DNA from: Bradyrhizobium diazoefficiens
Lineage (GTDB): Bacteria > Pseudomonadota > Alphaproteobacteria > Rhizobiales > Xanthobacteraceae
NCBI RefSeq assembly: GCF_016616235.1
Contig: NZ_CP067100.1
Location: forward strand, 1,733,001 to 1,797,000
Reading direction: 5' to 3'
DNA: 64,000 nt
The notes below the pieces were generated by a model. The model searched no databases. It saw only the letters and a program-made list of their open reading frames with translations, and had not been told where the DNA came from. How positions within the stretch are numbered: position 1 is the stretch's first letter; every line of letters starts with the position of its first letter. This document shows, in pieces, positions 29,061 through 37,093 of this stretch. The position numbers were made by a program, and so were the translations under genes.

Positions 29061-30545
29061 TCACCTTGCTTCAGTAGGAAGCTGCGCCGGCGCGTCGTTG
29101 CGGACGTGAACCACGGCGACATCATCGGTATGGATCCGCTTCCAGCCCGGCAGATGGTCCATGATTTGCGCGGCCGGCGTGGTAGTGTTCAGCAGCGTCG
29201 CGTCGATCCGGTAGGTCTCGAGCAGACGCAACAGAGTCTCCACGCTCTTGCCGTCGATGGCATCGTAGTAGTCGAGCACAAACTGCTCTCCATACAGCTC
29301 GGCGCGACCATCGATGAAGGTCTTGATGTTGCGGGTGATCAGATAGCCTCCGATCGGAGCGGTGCTGAAAATCCGCTGCGCATGCCGCTGTTCAAGCAGG
29401 TCGACTGCAGCCGCAGGAGTCACATTGCGGATGAAGGCATACCGGTCGGGCGTGGCGTAAGAGCGTGTGATACCCCAACCGGCTGCGACGATCGCGAGCG
29501 CCGCCATTGCTGTCATTGCGAGGGAGTACCGCGCCTCTTGCGCCACAGCTCTGGTCAAGCCCAATTGTTCGGCGATCGGCTTCGCAACCACAAGCGGCGT
29601 CAAGAGCGCGAAGACCTCGATGTTTCTGAAGTGGGAGAGTGCCGCCCAGGTCAGGCCGAGCAGCAGGAGGATACGGGTCCACGGCAGCACCAATCCGCTG
29701 CAATAACCGAGGGCGATCAGACCGAGCAGGGTGGCTCCAAACAGGTTGAATGAGCTGAAATTGGCCGGCATCCACTCCGGGATCAACAAGAGCAGCTTGC
29801 CAAGGCTGAGGATCCGCGTGGCTCCGAGCAGCGTCTCCCAGCCATAGGGCGTGCAGCAACTTGCGGCCAGCGCAGCCAGCCCGAACAAGGCCCAGCGCAG
29901 CGCCAGCGCAAATCGGACTTCGCGATCGGCGCCCGCGATCGCATCGAGGCCAATGGGTCCGATCAGCGCCAGTCCCATGACGAAGCCGCCGTGAAGATTG
30001 GCCCACAACGCCATCAAAGGCAGCAACAGCCAGGCGGGTGCGGCACGCCGGTCGGCGGCTGCCAGCAGCCCGCCGACAAAGGCCAGCATGACAGGCAGAG
30101 CCAGCATGTGTGGTCGCGCGAAGAAGTGGCCTGCCGACATCGCGAGGAGCGGCGTGAGCAGCAGGAAGGCGTGCGCGGGTGCCAGATAGGGCGCGAGCAG
30201 GTAGACGAAAATCGCCGCGGTCGCACCGATCGCAAGCGATGTCAGGATAACCGGGCCGGACCAGTTCGACGGCTCGTAAGCAAGCGCGAACAGGATTTGC
30301 GACAGCCACGAACTCGAGATCCAGGCTTCACCGGCTCGCGTGAACGAAAAAATGTCACTGTAGGGCAGCGCGCGGTGTTCCAGGATCCATTGCCCGACCG
30401 TGATCTGCCACGGCGTATCGGGGTCGCGCAGCATCATGTCGCCCATGCCCAGAAAGAACACGTAGACAATCGTGCCGATGCAGAACGGCATGAGCCAGCG
30501 TGCAACGCCGCGGACGGGAACGCTGCTTGTTATCGAAATCGACAT
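29061..30545 (-). CDS. polytopic membrane protein, GT-C-like, paralogue 2
   Basis: 494 residues from the ATG at 30545; a start at 30599 is possible but adds a basic, unlikely lead. Layout and motifs follow paralogue 1 throughout: DPDTPWQITVGQWILEHR and LPYSDIFSFTRAGEAWIS in the first loop, ARPHMLALPVM, LWANLHGGFVMGLAL, EWMPANFSSF, and the C-terminal IGGYLITRNIKTFIDGRAEL. By eye roughly half of residues agree. Transferring a sugar or lipid-linked group is a family-level guess; no substrate is known. Confidence 0.8.
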   Translation of the reverse strand: MSISITSSVPVRGVARWLMPFCIGTIVYVFFLGMGDMMLRDPDTPWQITVGQWILEHRALPYSDIFSFTRAGEAWISSSWLSQILFALAYEPSNWSGPVILTSLAIGATAAIFVYLLAPYLAPAHAFLLLTPLLAMSAGHFFARPHMLALPVMLAFVGGLLAAADRRAAPAWLLLPLMALWANLHGGFVMGLALIGPIGLDAIAGADREVRFALALRWALFGLAALAASCCTPYGWETLLGATRILSLGKLLLLIPEWMPANFSSFNLFGATLLGLIALGYCSGLVLPWTRILLLLGLTWAALSHFRNIEVFALLTPLVVAKPIAEQLGLTRAVAQEARYSLAMTAMAALAIVAAGWGITRSYATPDRYAFIRNVTPAAAVDLLEQRHAQRIFSTAPIGGYLITRNIKTFIDGRAELYGEQFVLDYYDAIDGKSVETLLRLLETYRIDATLLNTTTPAAQIMDHLPGWKRIHTDDVAVVHVRNDAPAQLPTEAR

Positions 30546-30848
30546 TGGACTCTCGGAACTGAACGGCGCCGCGGAAAAGCGCCGGCATCTGAGCATCATC
30601 GCCTTTAAGTTGCGGTAAACCGGACCGCCTCGCCCCAGCCGTGGGGTGCAGGGATGCGTTTACGATTTGCTCGTGTGCCGGTCCAAGCTGCATGGCGCCT
30701 CCGTCCGTCCCGCGCGACGCTCCACGCATTTGCATCTTGTCATCCCCTCTGAATAGTTGTTCAGTCCTTGCGGGGCGATTTGCATCTTTTAAAGTGACGA
30801 AGCGTTTGGCCGCGGCGTGCGGCAGGCGTGTGGGACAGGAAGCGCGCC
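30546..30848. other. 303-bp region between paralogue 2 and the TetR gene
   Basis: Divergent promoters expected. No gene or clear palindrome was found; overlapping frames have no family signs. Confidence 0.5.
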
Positions 30849-31529
30849 ATGGTTTATCGGCGGACGCATCAAGTGGTTAAGCGCCTGGCGGCCCGGCGCA
30901 GTGCGATACTGGCGGCGGCGCGCGAGGCGGCGGCGGAGGGCGGCATGGCGGCGGTGCAGATCGCGCCGGTTGCGGTCCGGGCCAATGTCGCGGCGGGGAC
31001 GGTCTACCGCTACTTTCCCTCCAAAGCCGAGCTGATCTCCGAACTGATCGCCGAGGTGTCGCGGGACGAACTCGCGGCGATCCGGCGGGCGGCTGACGCG
31101 GCGCCCGGCCCGTCGTCGGCGCTGGCCGCCGCCGTCACGACCGTGGCGGTCCATACCCTGTCGCAGCGCCGCCTCGCCTGGGGCATTTTGGCCGAGCCGG
31201 TCGATGTCGATGTCAGCGCCTCCCGCCTTGCCAGCCGGCGCGAGATTGCGGGCGAGATTGCCTCCAGGATTGATGCCGCCGTCCGCGCCGGTCATCTCCC
31301 GGCGCAGGATACCGCGCTCGCCGCAACGGCGCTGCTCGGTGCGCTGCATGAGGCGCTGGTCGGGCCGCTCGCGCCTGACAATCTCGATGATACCGCCAGG
31401 ATGCGCGATGCGGTCCAGACCGTGACCCTGCTGGCGCTGCGCGCGGTCGGCGTCATGGACGCCCGCGCCCGCGGTCTCGTGGTGCAGCAGACGTTGCTGC
31501 CGACCACCAAGGCGCTGGTCGGGGCTTAG
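30849..31529 (+). CDS. TetR/AcrR family transcriptional regulator
   Basis: 226 residues from the ATG at 30849; a GTG at 30828 is possible. The HTH region is about 14-60: RSAILAAAREAAAEGGMAAV, then VQIAPVAVRANVAAGTVYRYF and PSKAELISELI. The C-terminal ligand domain is alanine/leucine-rich and ends in VVQQTLLPTTKALVGA. No operator was recognised nearby and no obvious target gene is adjacent, apart from paralogue 2 divergently. Confidence 0.88.
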   Translation: MVYRRTHQVVKRLAARRSAILAAAREAAAEGGMAAVQIAPVAVRANVAAGTVYRYFPSKAELISELIAEVSRDELAAIRRAADAAPGPSSALAAAVTTVAVHTLSQRRLAWGILAEPVDVDVSASRLASRREIAGEIASRIDAAVRAGHLPAQDTALAATALLGALHEALVGPLAPDNLDDTARMRDAVQTVTLLALRAVGVMDARARGLVVQQTLLPTTKALVGA

Positions 31530-31679
31530 ACCGCCGCTGCTGCAGGGGCGGACGCCTGATCGCGCTCAGGCTGTTGCCCGCGCACGTCTTTTCGCAAAAC
31601 CCGAGCACAGCAGCGGGACCGGCCGGCTACTGTGGATGAGGTTGTTTTCACCATTTTTGATGTGGCCGCCCTTCGGGGC

Positions 31680-33116
31680 CTACATGTTCGCGTCGCCCTC
31701 GGGGCCGACCGAGGCGATGCGCACCATGTTGGTGGTGCCGGGAATGCCGAGCGGCACGCCGGCGACGATGATGACGCGCTGGCCGGCACGGACGAATCCG
31801 TCCCGGAACGCGATCTGGCCGGCACGGCCCACCATGTCGTCCTGGTCGCGCGCGTCCTCCGCCACGACGCAGTGCACGCCCCAGACCACGGCAAGCCGGC
31901 GGCCGGCGGTGATGTTGGGCGTGATCGCCACGATCGGCGGCTTCGGCCGCTCGCGCGCGACGCGCACGGCGGTCGAGCCCGAACTGGTCCAGCAGATCAG
32001 GGCGGGTAGGTCGAGCGTCTCGGCGATCTGGCGCGCGGCGTCGGCGATGGCATCGCCGGCGGTGGATTCCGGCGCGGGGCGCTGGGCCATGATCACGGAG
32101 CGGTAAGTCGGGTCGCGCTCGACCTCCTCGCCGATACGGTTCATGGTCGAGACCGCCTCGACCGGGAATTTGCCGGCCGCCGATTCCGCCGACAGCATGA
32201 TGGCGTCGGCGCCCTCATACACGGCGGTGGCGACGTCGGAGACTTCGGCGCGGGTCGGCACCGGCGACTGGATCATCGATTCCAGCATCTGGGTCGCGAT
32301 CACCACCGGCTTGCCGGCCCGGCGCGCCATGCGCGTCATCTGCTTCTGCAGGCTCGGCACCCGCTCCAGCGGCAATTCGACGCCGAGGTCGCCGCGCGCC
32401 ACCATCAGCGCGTCGGAGGCCTCGATGATGTCGGCGAGGCGGTCGATCGCCTGCGGCTTCTCGATCTTGGCCATGACCGCTGCGCGGCCGCGGATCATCT
32501 TCTTGGCCTCGAGCACGTCATCGGCGCGCTGCACGAAGGACAGCGCGATCCAGTCGACGCCGGTGACCAAAGCGGCCTCGAGGTCGGCCTTGTCCTTCGA
32601 TGTCATGGCCGAGACCGGCAGGTCGGTGTCGGGCAGGCTGACGCCCTTGCGGTCACTCATCTTGCCGCCGACCACGACACGCGTCACCGCGTGCTCCTTC
32701 GAGGTCTCCTCGGCGATCAGCCGCACCTTGCCGTCGTCGAGCAGCAGCGCATGGCCGGGCCGTAGCGCCGCCAGGATCTCGGGATGCGGAAGGTTGACGC
32801 GGGTGGTATCGCCCGGCGCCTTATCAGAATCGAGTGTGAAGGTCTGGCCGTTCTGGAGCTGCACCGCGCCCTCGGCGAAGGCACCGAGCCGGAGCTTGGG
32901 GCCCTGGAGGTCGACCAGGATGCCGATCGGCCGCCCGTAGCTCGATTCGACGTTGCGGATCGTCGCCACCAGCTCCCGCATCTTGTCATGCGGGGTGTGG
33001 CTCATGTTGATGCGGAAAATGTCGGCGCCGGCCTCGAACAGGCGGCGGATCATCGCGAGATCCGACGAGGCAGGTCCGAGGGTCGCGAGAATCTTGATAC
33101 GGCGAAGACGCCTCAT
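31680..33116 (-). CDS. pyk: pyruvate kinase
   Basis: 478 residues, full length. Visible motifs: KILATLGPASSD and RINMSHTPHDKM at the N-terminus, the barrel part LVDLQGPKLRLG, the active-site stretch VMAKIEKPQAID followed by ASDALMVARGDLGVELPLE, and KPVVIATQMLESMIQSPVPT. It makes pyruvate and ATP from phosphoenolpyruvate and ADP. Its ATG overlaps the stop of the DUF1036 gene by the ATGA arrangement, so the two are translationally coupled. Confidence 0.97.
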   Translation of the reverse strand: MRRLRRIKILATLGPASSDLAMIRRLFEAGADIFRINMSHTPHDKMRELVATIRNVESSYGRPIGILVDLQGPKLRLGAFAEGAVQLQNGQTFTLDSDKAPGDTTRVNLPHPEILAALRPGHALLLDDGKVRLIAEETSKEHAVTRVVVGGKMSDRKGVSLPDTDLPVSAMTSKDKADLEAALVTGVDWIALSFVQRADDVLEAKKMIRGRAAVMAKIEKPQAIDRLADIIEASDALMVARGDLGVELPLERVPSLQKQMTRMARRAGKPVVIATQMLESMIQSPVPTRAEVSDVATAVYEGADAIMLSAESAAGKFPVEAVSTMNRIGEEVERDPTYRSVIMAQRPAPESTAGDAIADAARQIAETLDLPALICWTSSGSTAVRVARERPKPPIVAITPNITAGRRLAVVWGVHCVVAEDARDQDDMVGRAGQIAFRDGFVRAGQRVIIVAGVPLGIPGTTNMVRIASVGPEGDANM

Positions 33117-33712
33117 GGCTTGTTTCCAGACGGTGGCGGGGAAGCTGGCGGGAGGCCAGGCGCGGCGGGGGGCGTACCACCGGGCGGACTATTGGGCAAA
33201 CCCGGAACGCCGCCACCCGGGCCGACCGAGCCGGGCAGGCCAGGCACGCGCTGCTGCTGGGACGGCTGCTCGTTGGCGTCGGTAAGCTGCACGGTCCAGG
33301 CCCGCTGCTCGCCGGTGTCGACCTCGAAATAGCCGGTCCGGTCATAGCCGCGCGCCAGGCAATCCTCGGTGCCGCGGATGGTGAATTCCTTGTCGCGCGA
33401 GCACATGAAGGCCTGCCCCGACCATTCGCCGCCGCGGTCATAGTCGATCGCGTAGATGTAATAGTAGCGGGCGACCAGCGTTCCCCGCAGCAGGGTTTCG
33501 CAGGAGCGGGAGGAGATGTTCCACCAGCCCTCGGTGGTCCAGCCATCGGCATCCTTGTAGCCGAGCGCTATGCCGACCCGGCTCGAGGTGTTGTTGCAGA
33601 GGCGGAAATCGGCGGCGGCCGGGCTGGCCCAGAGGCACAGCAGGCCAACCGCCAGCACCGGGACCAACCGGGCGAGCAGACGGAGGGGGGAGCGGGAAGA
33701 TTCGGCGATCAT
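33113..33712 (-). CDS. DUF1036 secreted protein
   Basis: 199 residues from the ATG at 33712; the longer frame to 34051 runs antisense over the next gene and is rejected. Signal peptide about 1-34 ends in ASPAAA. The DUF1036 domain (DFRLCNNTSSRVGIALGYKD through FEVDTGEQRAWTVQL, about 35-145) includes cysteines Cys39, and others in SSRSCETLL, FMCSRD and EDCLARG, which could pair in the periplasm. A Pro/Gly-rich tail of 45 residues follows. It overlaps pyk by 4 bp. Function unknown. Confidence 0.92.
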   Translation of the reverse strand: MIAESSRSPLRLLARLVPVLAVGLLCLWASPAAADFRLCNNTSSRVGIALGYKDADGWTTEGWWNISSRSCETLLRGTLVARYYYIYAIDYDRGGEWSGQAFMCSRDKEFTIRGTEDCLARGYDRTGYFEVDTGEQRAWTVQLTDANEQPSQQQRVPGLPGSVGPGGGVPGLPNSPPGGTPPAAPGLPPASPPPSGNKP

Positions 33713-33883
33713 TGTCGCGGAACGTATACCAGATGATTGACGATTTGGCGTAGGGCCGCGGGAACCGCCGCAAGCCGGGTTCGGGGCCGTTTGCTCCGCG
33801 ATATGGCAAAATCTGTGACAGGCCCCACCTGATCCCGTAAGGGTGACCCCGATCAGGGTCAGCGCCAGTTCAGGGATCCAGCC

Positions 33884-34189
33884 ATGGCAATCGACGACAA
33901 AACCAGAACGGAGCTTGAGGCGGCCGCTTTCCGGCGCCTGGTTGATCATCTGCGTGAGCGGACGGACGTTCAGAACATCGACCTGATGAACCTGGCGGGC
34001 TTCTGCCGCAACTGCCTGTCCAACTGGCTCAAGGATGCCGCGGACGCACAAGGGGTGAGCTTAAGCAAGGACGAGAGCCGGGAGGCCGTCTACGGCATGC
34101 CCTACGAGACCTGGAAGGCGAAGTATCAGGGCGCGGCCACGGCCGAGCAGATCGAGGCGATGAAGAAGGCTCATCCCCACGGGCACTGA
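33884..34189 (+). CDS. DUF1244 family protein
   Basis: 101 residues. The family signature IDLMNLAGFCRNCLSNWLKD (about 28-47) with the paired cysteines is complete, followed by REAVYGMPYETWKAKYQ. DUF1244 proteins are small, soluble, helical and widespread in proteobacteria without a known role. Divergent from the DUF1036-pyk pair. Confidence 0.94.
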   Translation: MAIDDKTRTELEAAAFRRLVDHLRERTDVQNIDLMNLAGFCRNCLSNWLKDAADAQGVSLSKDESREAVYGMPYETWKAKYQGAATAEQIEAMKKAHPHGH

Positions 34190-34382
34190 CGGGCTCGTTC
34201 GCCGCCCTTGAGTCGCATCACACAACAGCTTTCTTCAGCTCCCCTTAGGAAGGTGTGGGCGCGCTGTGGACGAGCGCGATGCTTGCTTGAATGCAAGTGG
34301 TGCGAACCCTAAGGATTTGCCAGCACGCGCGGTGACAATGCCGGCGTCACCTCGTTTTGCCAGTTCCATTTGGAGTACCAAG

Positions 34383-34655
34383 ATGGCCACCACCGCCGCC
34401 GTCCGCGACGACGAGCCCGCGACGAAATTCGCCAAGGACCAGCTCAAATCCATCATCGAGCGCATCGAGCGGCTGGAGGAAGAGAAAAAGGCGATCTCCG
34501 ACGACATCCGCGACGTCTATGCCGAGAGCAAGGGCAACGGCTACGACGTCAAGGCGCTGCGCACCATCGTGCGCCTGCGCAAGCAGGACCCGAACGAGCG
34601 CGCCGAGGCCGAGACCATTCTCGAGACCTACATGCAGGCGCTGGGCATGATCTGA
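34383..34655 (+). CDS. gapR: nucleoid-associated protein GapR (DUF2312)
   Basis: 90 residues from the ATG at 34383; the frame opening at 34266 adds an unrelated lead. The sequence has the GapR pattern: [60 protein letters not shown]. In Caulobacter GapR binds overtwisted, AT-rich DNA ahead of forks and polymerases as a clamp-like tetramer and supports topoisomerases. Monocistronic, as usual. Confidence 0.95.
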   Translation: MATTAAVRDDEPATKFAKDQLKSIIERIERLEEEKKAISDDIRDVYAESKGNGYDVKALRTIVRLRKQDPNERAEAETILETYMQALGMI

Positions 34656-34726
34656 GGCGTTTCGCCTCGCGCACATCCGAGCTACAAATCCGGCGTGTTG
34701 CACTTCGTTTGTGAAGGGAGACCGCC

Positions 34727-35152
34727 GTGCCTGCGCCGAAGCCGCCGCATGAGATCAGCCGTGCCTTCGGCGCTCTTCCAGCGCCAATTGCCAAGCGGCT
34801 GCTTCAGGTGCGCGAGTTGATCTTCGCGACTGCCGCTGAGCATGAGGACGTCGGCCGGCTAACCGAAACGTTGAAATGGGGCGAGCCCGCTTACCTGACG
34901 GATGAGTCCGGCAGCGGCTCCACGATCCGTCTTGGCCGTCTGAAGCACTCCGAGCACGCCGCCATTCTCTTTAACTGCAAGACGACGCTGGTCGACACTT
35001 TTCGCGAGCGCTTTCCGGATCAATTCGAGTACCGGCAGACGCGTGCGTTGCTGTTGCCGGTGGCCGGCAAGCTGCCGAAGCAGGAGCTATCCGTGTGTCT
35101 GTCGCTGGCGCTGACGTATCACCTGGACCGGCGGGCAAGGAGAGCGCGGTAG
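34727..35152 (+). CDS. DUF1801 domain protein
   Basis: 141 residues from a GTG start preceded by GAAGGGAG. The DUF1801 pattern is clear: VRELIFATAAEHEDVGRLTE, TLKWGEPAYL and, in the middle, STIRLGRLKHSEHAAILFNC. These proteins resemble YdhG/iron-chaperone-like folds; the function is not established. It ends 45 bp before the convergent DUF882 gene. Confidence 0.85.
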   Translation: MPAPKPPHEISRAFGALPAPIAKRLLQVRELIFATAAEHEDVGRLTETLKWGEPAYLTDESGSGSTIRLGRLKHSEHAAILFNCKTTLVDTFRERFPDQFEYRQTRALLLPVAGKLPKQELSVCLSLALTYHLDRRARRAR

Positions 35153-35197
35153 CGGGATACGAGATCAACGTGTTGGAAACGGCGGAGGCTACCAGCC

Positions 35198-36820
35198 TCA
35201 GCGCAGCGCCGCTGTCCGCATCACGAACGACGTCGTCTCGAGCTTCGCGGTGGCGCTGCCGGTAAAGCTGTCGCAGGACAGGCCCTGCATGGGATCGTCG
35301 ACAAAGCCCATCGCGATCACGGCGTGCGGCTTGACGAAATAGCTGCGCAGCGCCGCCGTATCGAGCTCGCCCATCAGCGTCACCGACATCGCGCGGCTGG
35401 CGCTCGGTGACAGCATCACGATCTTGAGCCAGATGCTCTCGCCCTTGGCTGCGGAGAGCCGGGTCGCGGTGGCGACCAGGCCATCGACGCGCTTGCCGAC
35501 CACACTATTGATCTCGGTCGCCTGGGCAACGCTGCGGGACGCGGGGCGGGCGGCGCGCGGGATCGGCGCAGAGGCGGCGACGACATTGGCGCGGTCGACC
35601 GGGGACGCGGATGCCGGCGCATAGGCCAGCGCCTGATAGGCCGCATTGGAGACGCTTGCGGTTGCTTGCGGATCGGTCGCGGCGGCGAGCGCCTGGCGTG
35701 CCTTCAGCGCGGCCACTTGCGCCGGAGTTGCCTGATGCGGCGCAGCCGGGACGTCATCCCAGAAGCCGCGGGCGTTGATGATGTCGGCCGGGGTCTCCGG
35801 CTTGGCGTCGGCTGATTTGCCGGCCGCCGGCTTCTCAGCGAACGGCGCGGGCTTCGGCTTGGGCGGGGCGACCAGCTGCGCATCGGCCGAGGCGAGCTGG
35901 AGCGCAGCTGCGACCTGCGGCTTGGCGCGCGGCGTCGGCACCGGATCGACGGACTTGGCTGCGGCGGCGACCACGGTGGGCTTGGCGGCGACCGCAGGCG
36001 CGCCCTCGTCGTCCTCGTCACTGCTCGGGGCGGCCGGCGCCGACTTGCCCTTGAACAAGGCCGCAAAGAAGCTCGGCTTGCTACCGGCATCATCGCCGCT
36101 GCCGCGGCGCTCGATCTCGGCCTTGGCGAACTCATAGCCCTTCAGCGGCACGCCGTCGGTCGGCAGATGCACCGTCTTTCCGTCCGGGAAGACGCGGGCG
36201 AGCTGGTCATGCGTCATGCGCGGCCAGTGCCGGATGCTGCCGGTGTCCAGATGCACGAAGGGGGAGCCGGAGGTCGGGTAGAAGCCGACACCGCCGCGCT
36301 GCAGGCGCAGGCCGGCGAAGCGGATCTGCTCCAGCGGCACGCCGGGAATATAGAAATCCATCGCATGCCCCAGCATGTGCTGGCTGAAGCGTGCCACGCC
36401 GGAGGAGCGGCGGCGGAGCATGGCGTTGGTAGCGGGGGAGCGGTAGGAGGAGATGATCTGGATCGGCTGCTTGCCGTCGACGTCGCGATAGACTTCCCAG
36501 AGGATGTCGAACAGGTGACGGTCCATCACCGTCTCATCCTGGGTGCGCCAGTCGCGCAGGAAATGGTTGAGCTGCTTCAGCGCGGCTTCGTCGTAGCGGC
36601 CATCGCGCTTGAAGGTAACGGTGAGGTCTTCGCCGGAATGGGTGTGGTGGAACGAGAGCGTCTTGGTCTCGTTCAGCGCGGCGGCGTCATGAACCGAGCC
36701 GGCGGCAGCAAGCAGCACCACGCAAGCAAGGCCGATCCGGGATCCGGCCTTCACTCCCGCATGGGACAACGACAGCACAGCGAATTGGCGTGCGAGACCA
36801 GTCAGCACGTATGAGCCCAC
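35198..36820 (-). CDS. DUF882 / YcbK-like murein endopeptidase domain protein with long C-terminal extension
   Basis: 540 residues from a GTG start. A signal sequence ends near residue 48 (GSVHDAAA). The DUF882/M15-type domain spans about 50-230: LSFHHTHSGEDLTVTF, SSYRSPATNAMLRRR, SQHMLGHAMDFYIPG and SPFVHLDTG hold the presumed zinc ligands (His, Asp, His). Relatives in E. coli (MepK) cut L,D-cross-links. A low-complexity Ala/Pro/Lys linker of about 170 residues and a separate folded end (IWLKIVMLSPSASRAMSVTL onward) follow, unusual for the family. A murein L,D-transpeptidase gene lies upstream. Confidence 0.88.
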   Translation of the reverse strand: MGSYVLTGLARQFAVLSLSHAGVKAGSRIGLACVVLLAAAGSVHDAAALNETKTLSFHHTHSGEDLTVTFKRDGRYDEAALKQLNHFLRDWRTQDETVMDRHLFDILWEVYRDVDGKQPIQIISSYRSPATNAMLRRRSSGVARFSQHMLGHAMDFYIPGVPLEQIRFAGLRLQRGGVGFYPTSGSPFVHLDTGSIRHWPRMTHDQLARVFPDGKTVHLPTDGVPLKGYEFAKAEIERRGSGDDAGSKPSFFAALFKGKSAPAAPSSDEDDEGAPAVAAKPTVVAAAAKSVDPVPTPRAKPQVAAALQLASADAQLVAPPKPKPAPFAEKPAAGKSADAKPETPADIINARGFWDDVPAAPHQATPAQVAALKARQALAAATDPQATASVSNAAYQALAYAPASASPVDRANVVAASAPIPRAARPASRSVAQATEINSVVGKRVDGLVATATRLSAAKGESIWLKIVMLSPSASRAMSVTLMGELDTAALRSYFVKPHAVIAMGFVDDPMQGLSCDSFTGSATAKLETTSFVMRTAALR

Positions 36821-37017
36821 CCAGTCGACGAGCGTTCAAAATGGACTCTCCCGCCAACCCCGTTAGCGCGCGAAAGAGGATGAACGCTTTCTTAAAGCGA
36901 GAAGGTTAATTCGACGTTGACCTTCCCGCCCCCAAACCAAGTCAGAATACAAACCTAAACGGTTGACTGTGGCAAAAAAACGCCCACTGCCCGAGGCCGG
37001 GTTGGAGAATGGTTAAC

Positions 37018-37048
37018 GTTAAACGACCCCGTCCATAGGACGGGGTCG
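37018..37048 (-). terminator. terminator after the L,D-transpeptidase gene
   Basis: An 11-bp stem, CGACCCCGTCC with GGACGGGGTCG and ATA loop, then on the minus strand TTTAACG. It serves the gene at 37094-39328. Confidence 0.75.
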
Positions 37049-37093
37049 CTGATTTCATTGCAGATTTCAGGAAATGAGGCGCTGGGCGGAGGC

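Noticed and set aside
33713..34051. Extension of the DUF1036 frame
   Set aside because: It runs antisense into the DUF1244 gene; the signal peptide starts at 33712.
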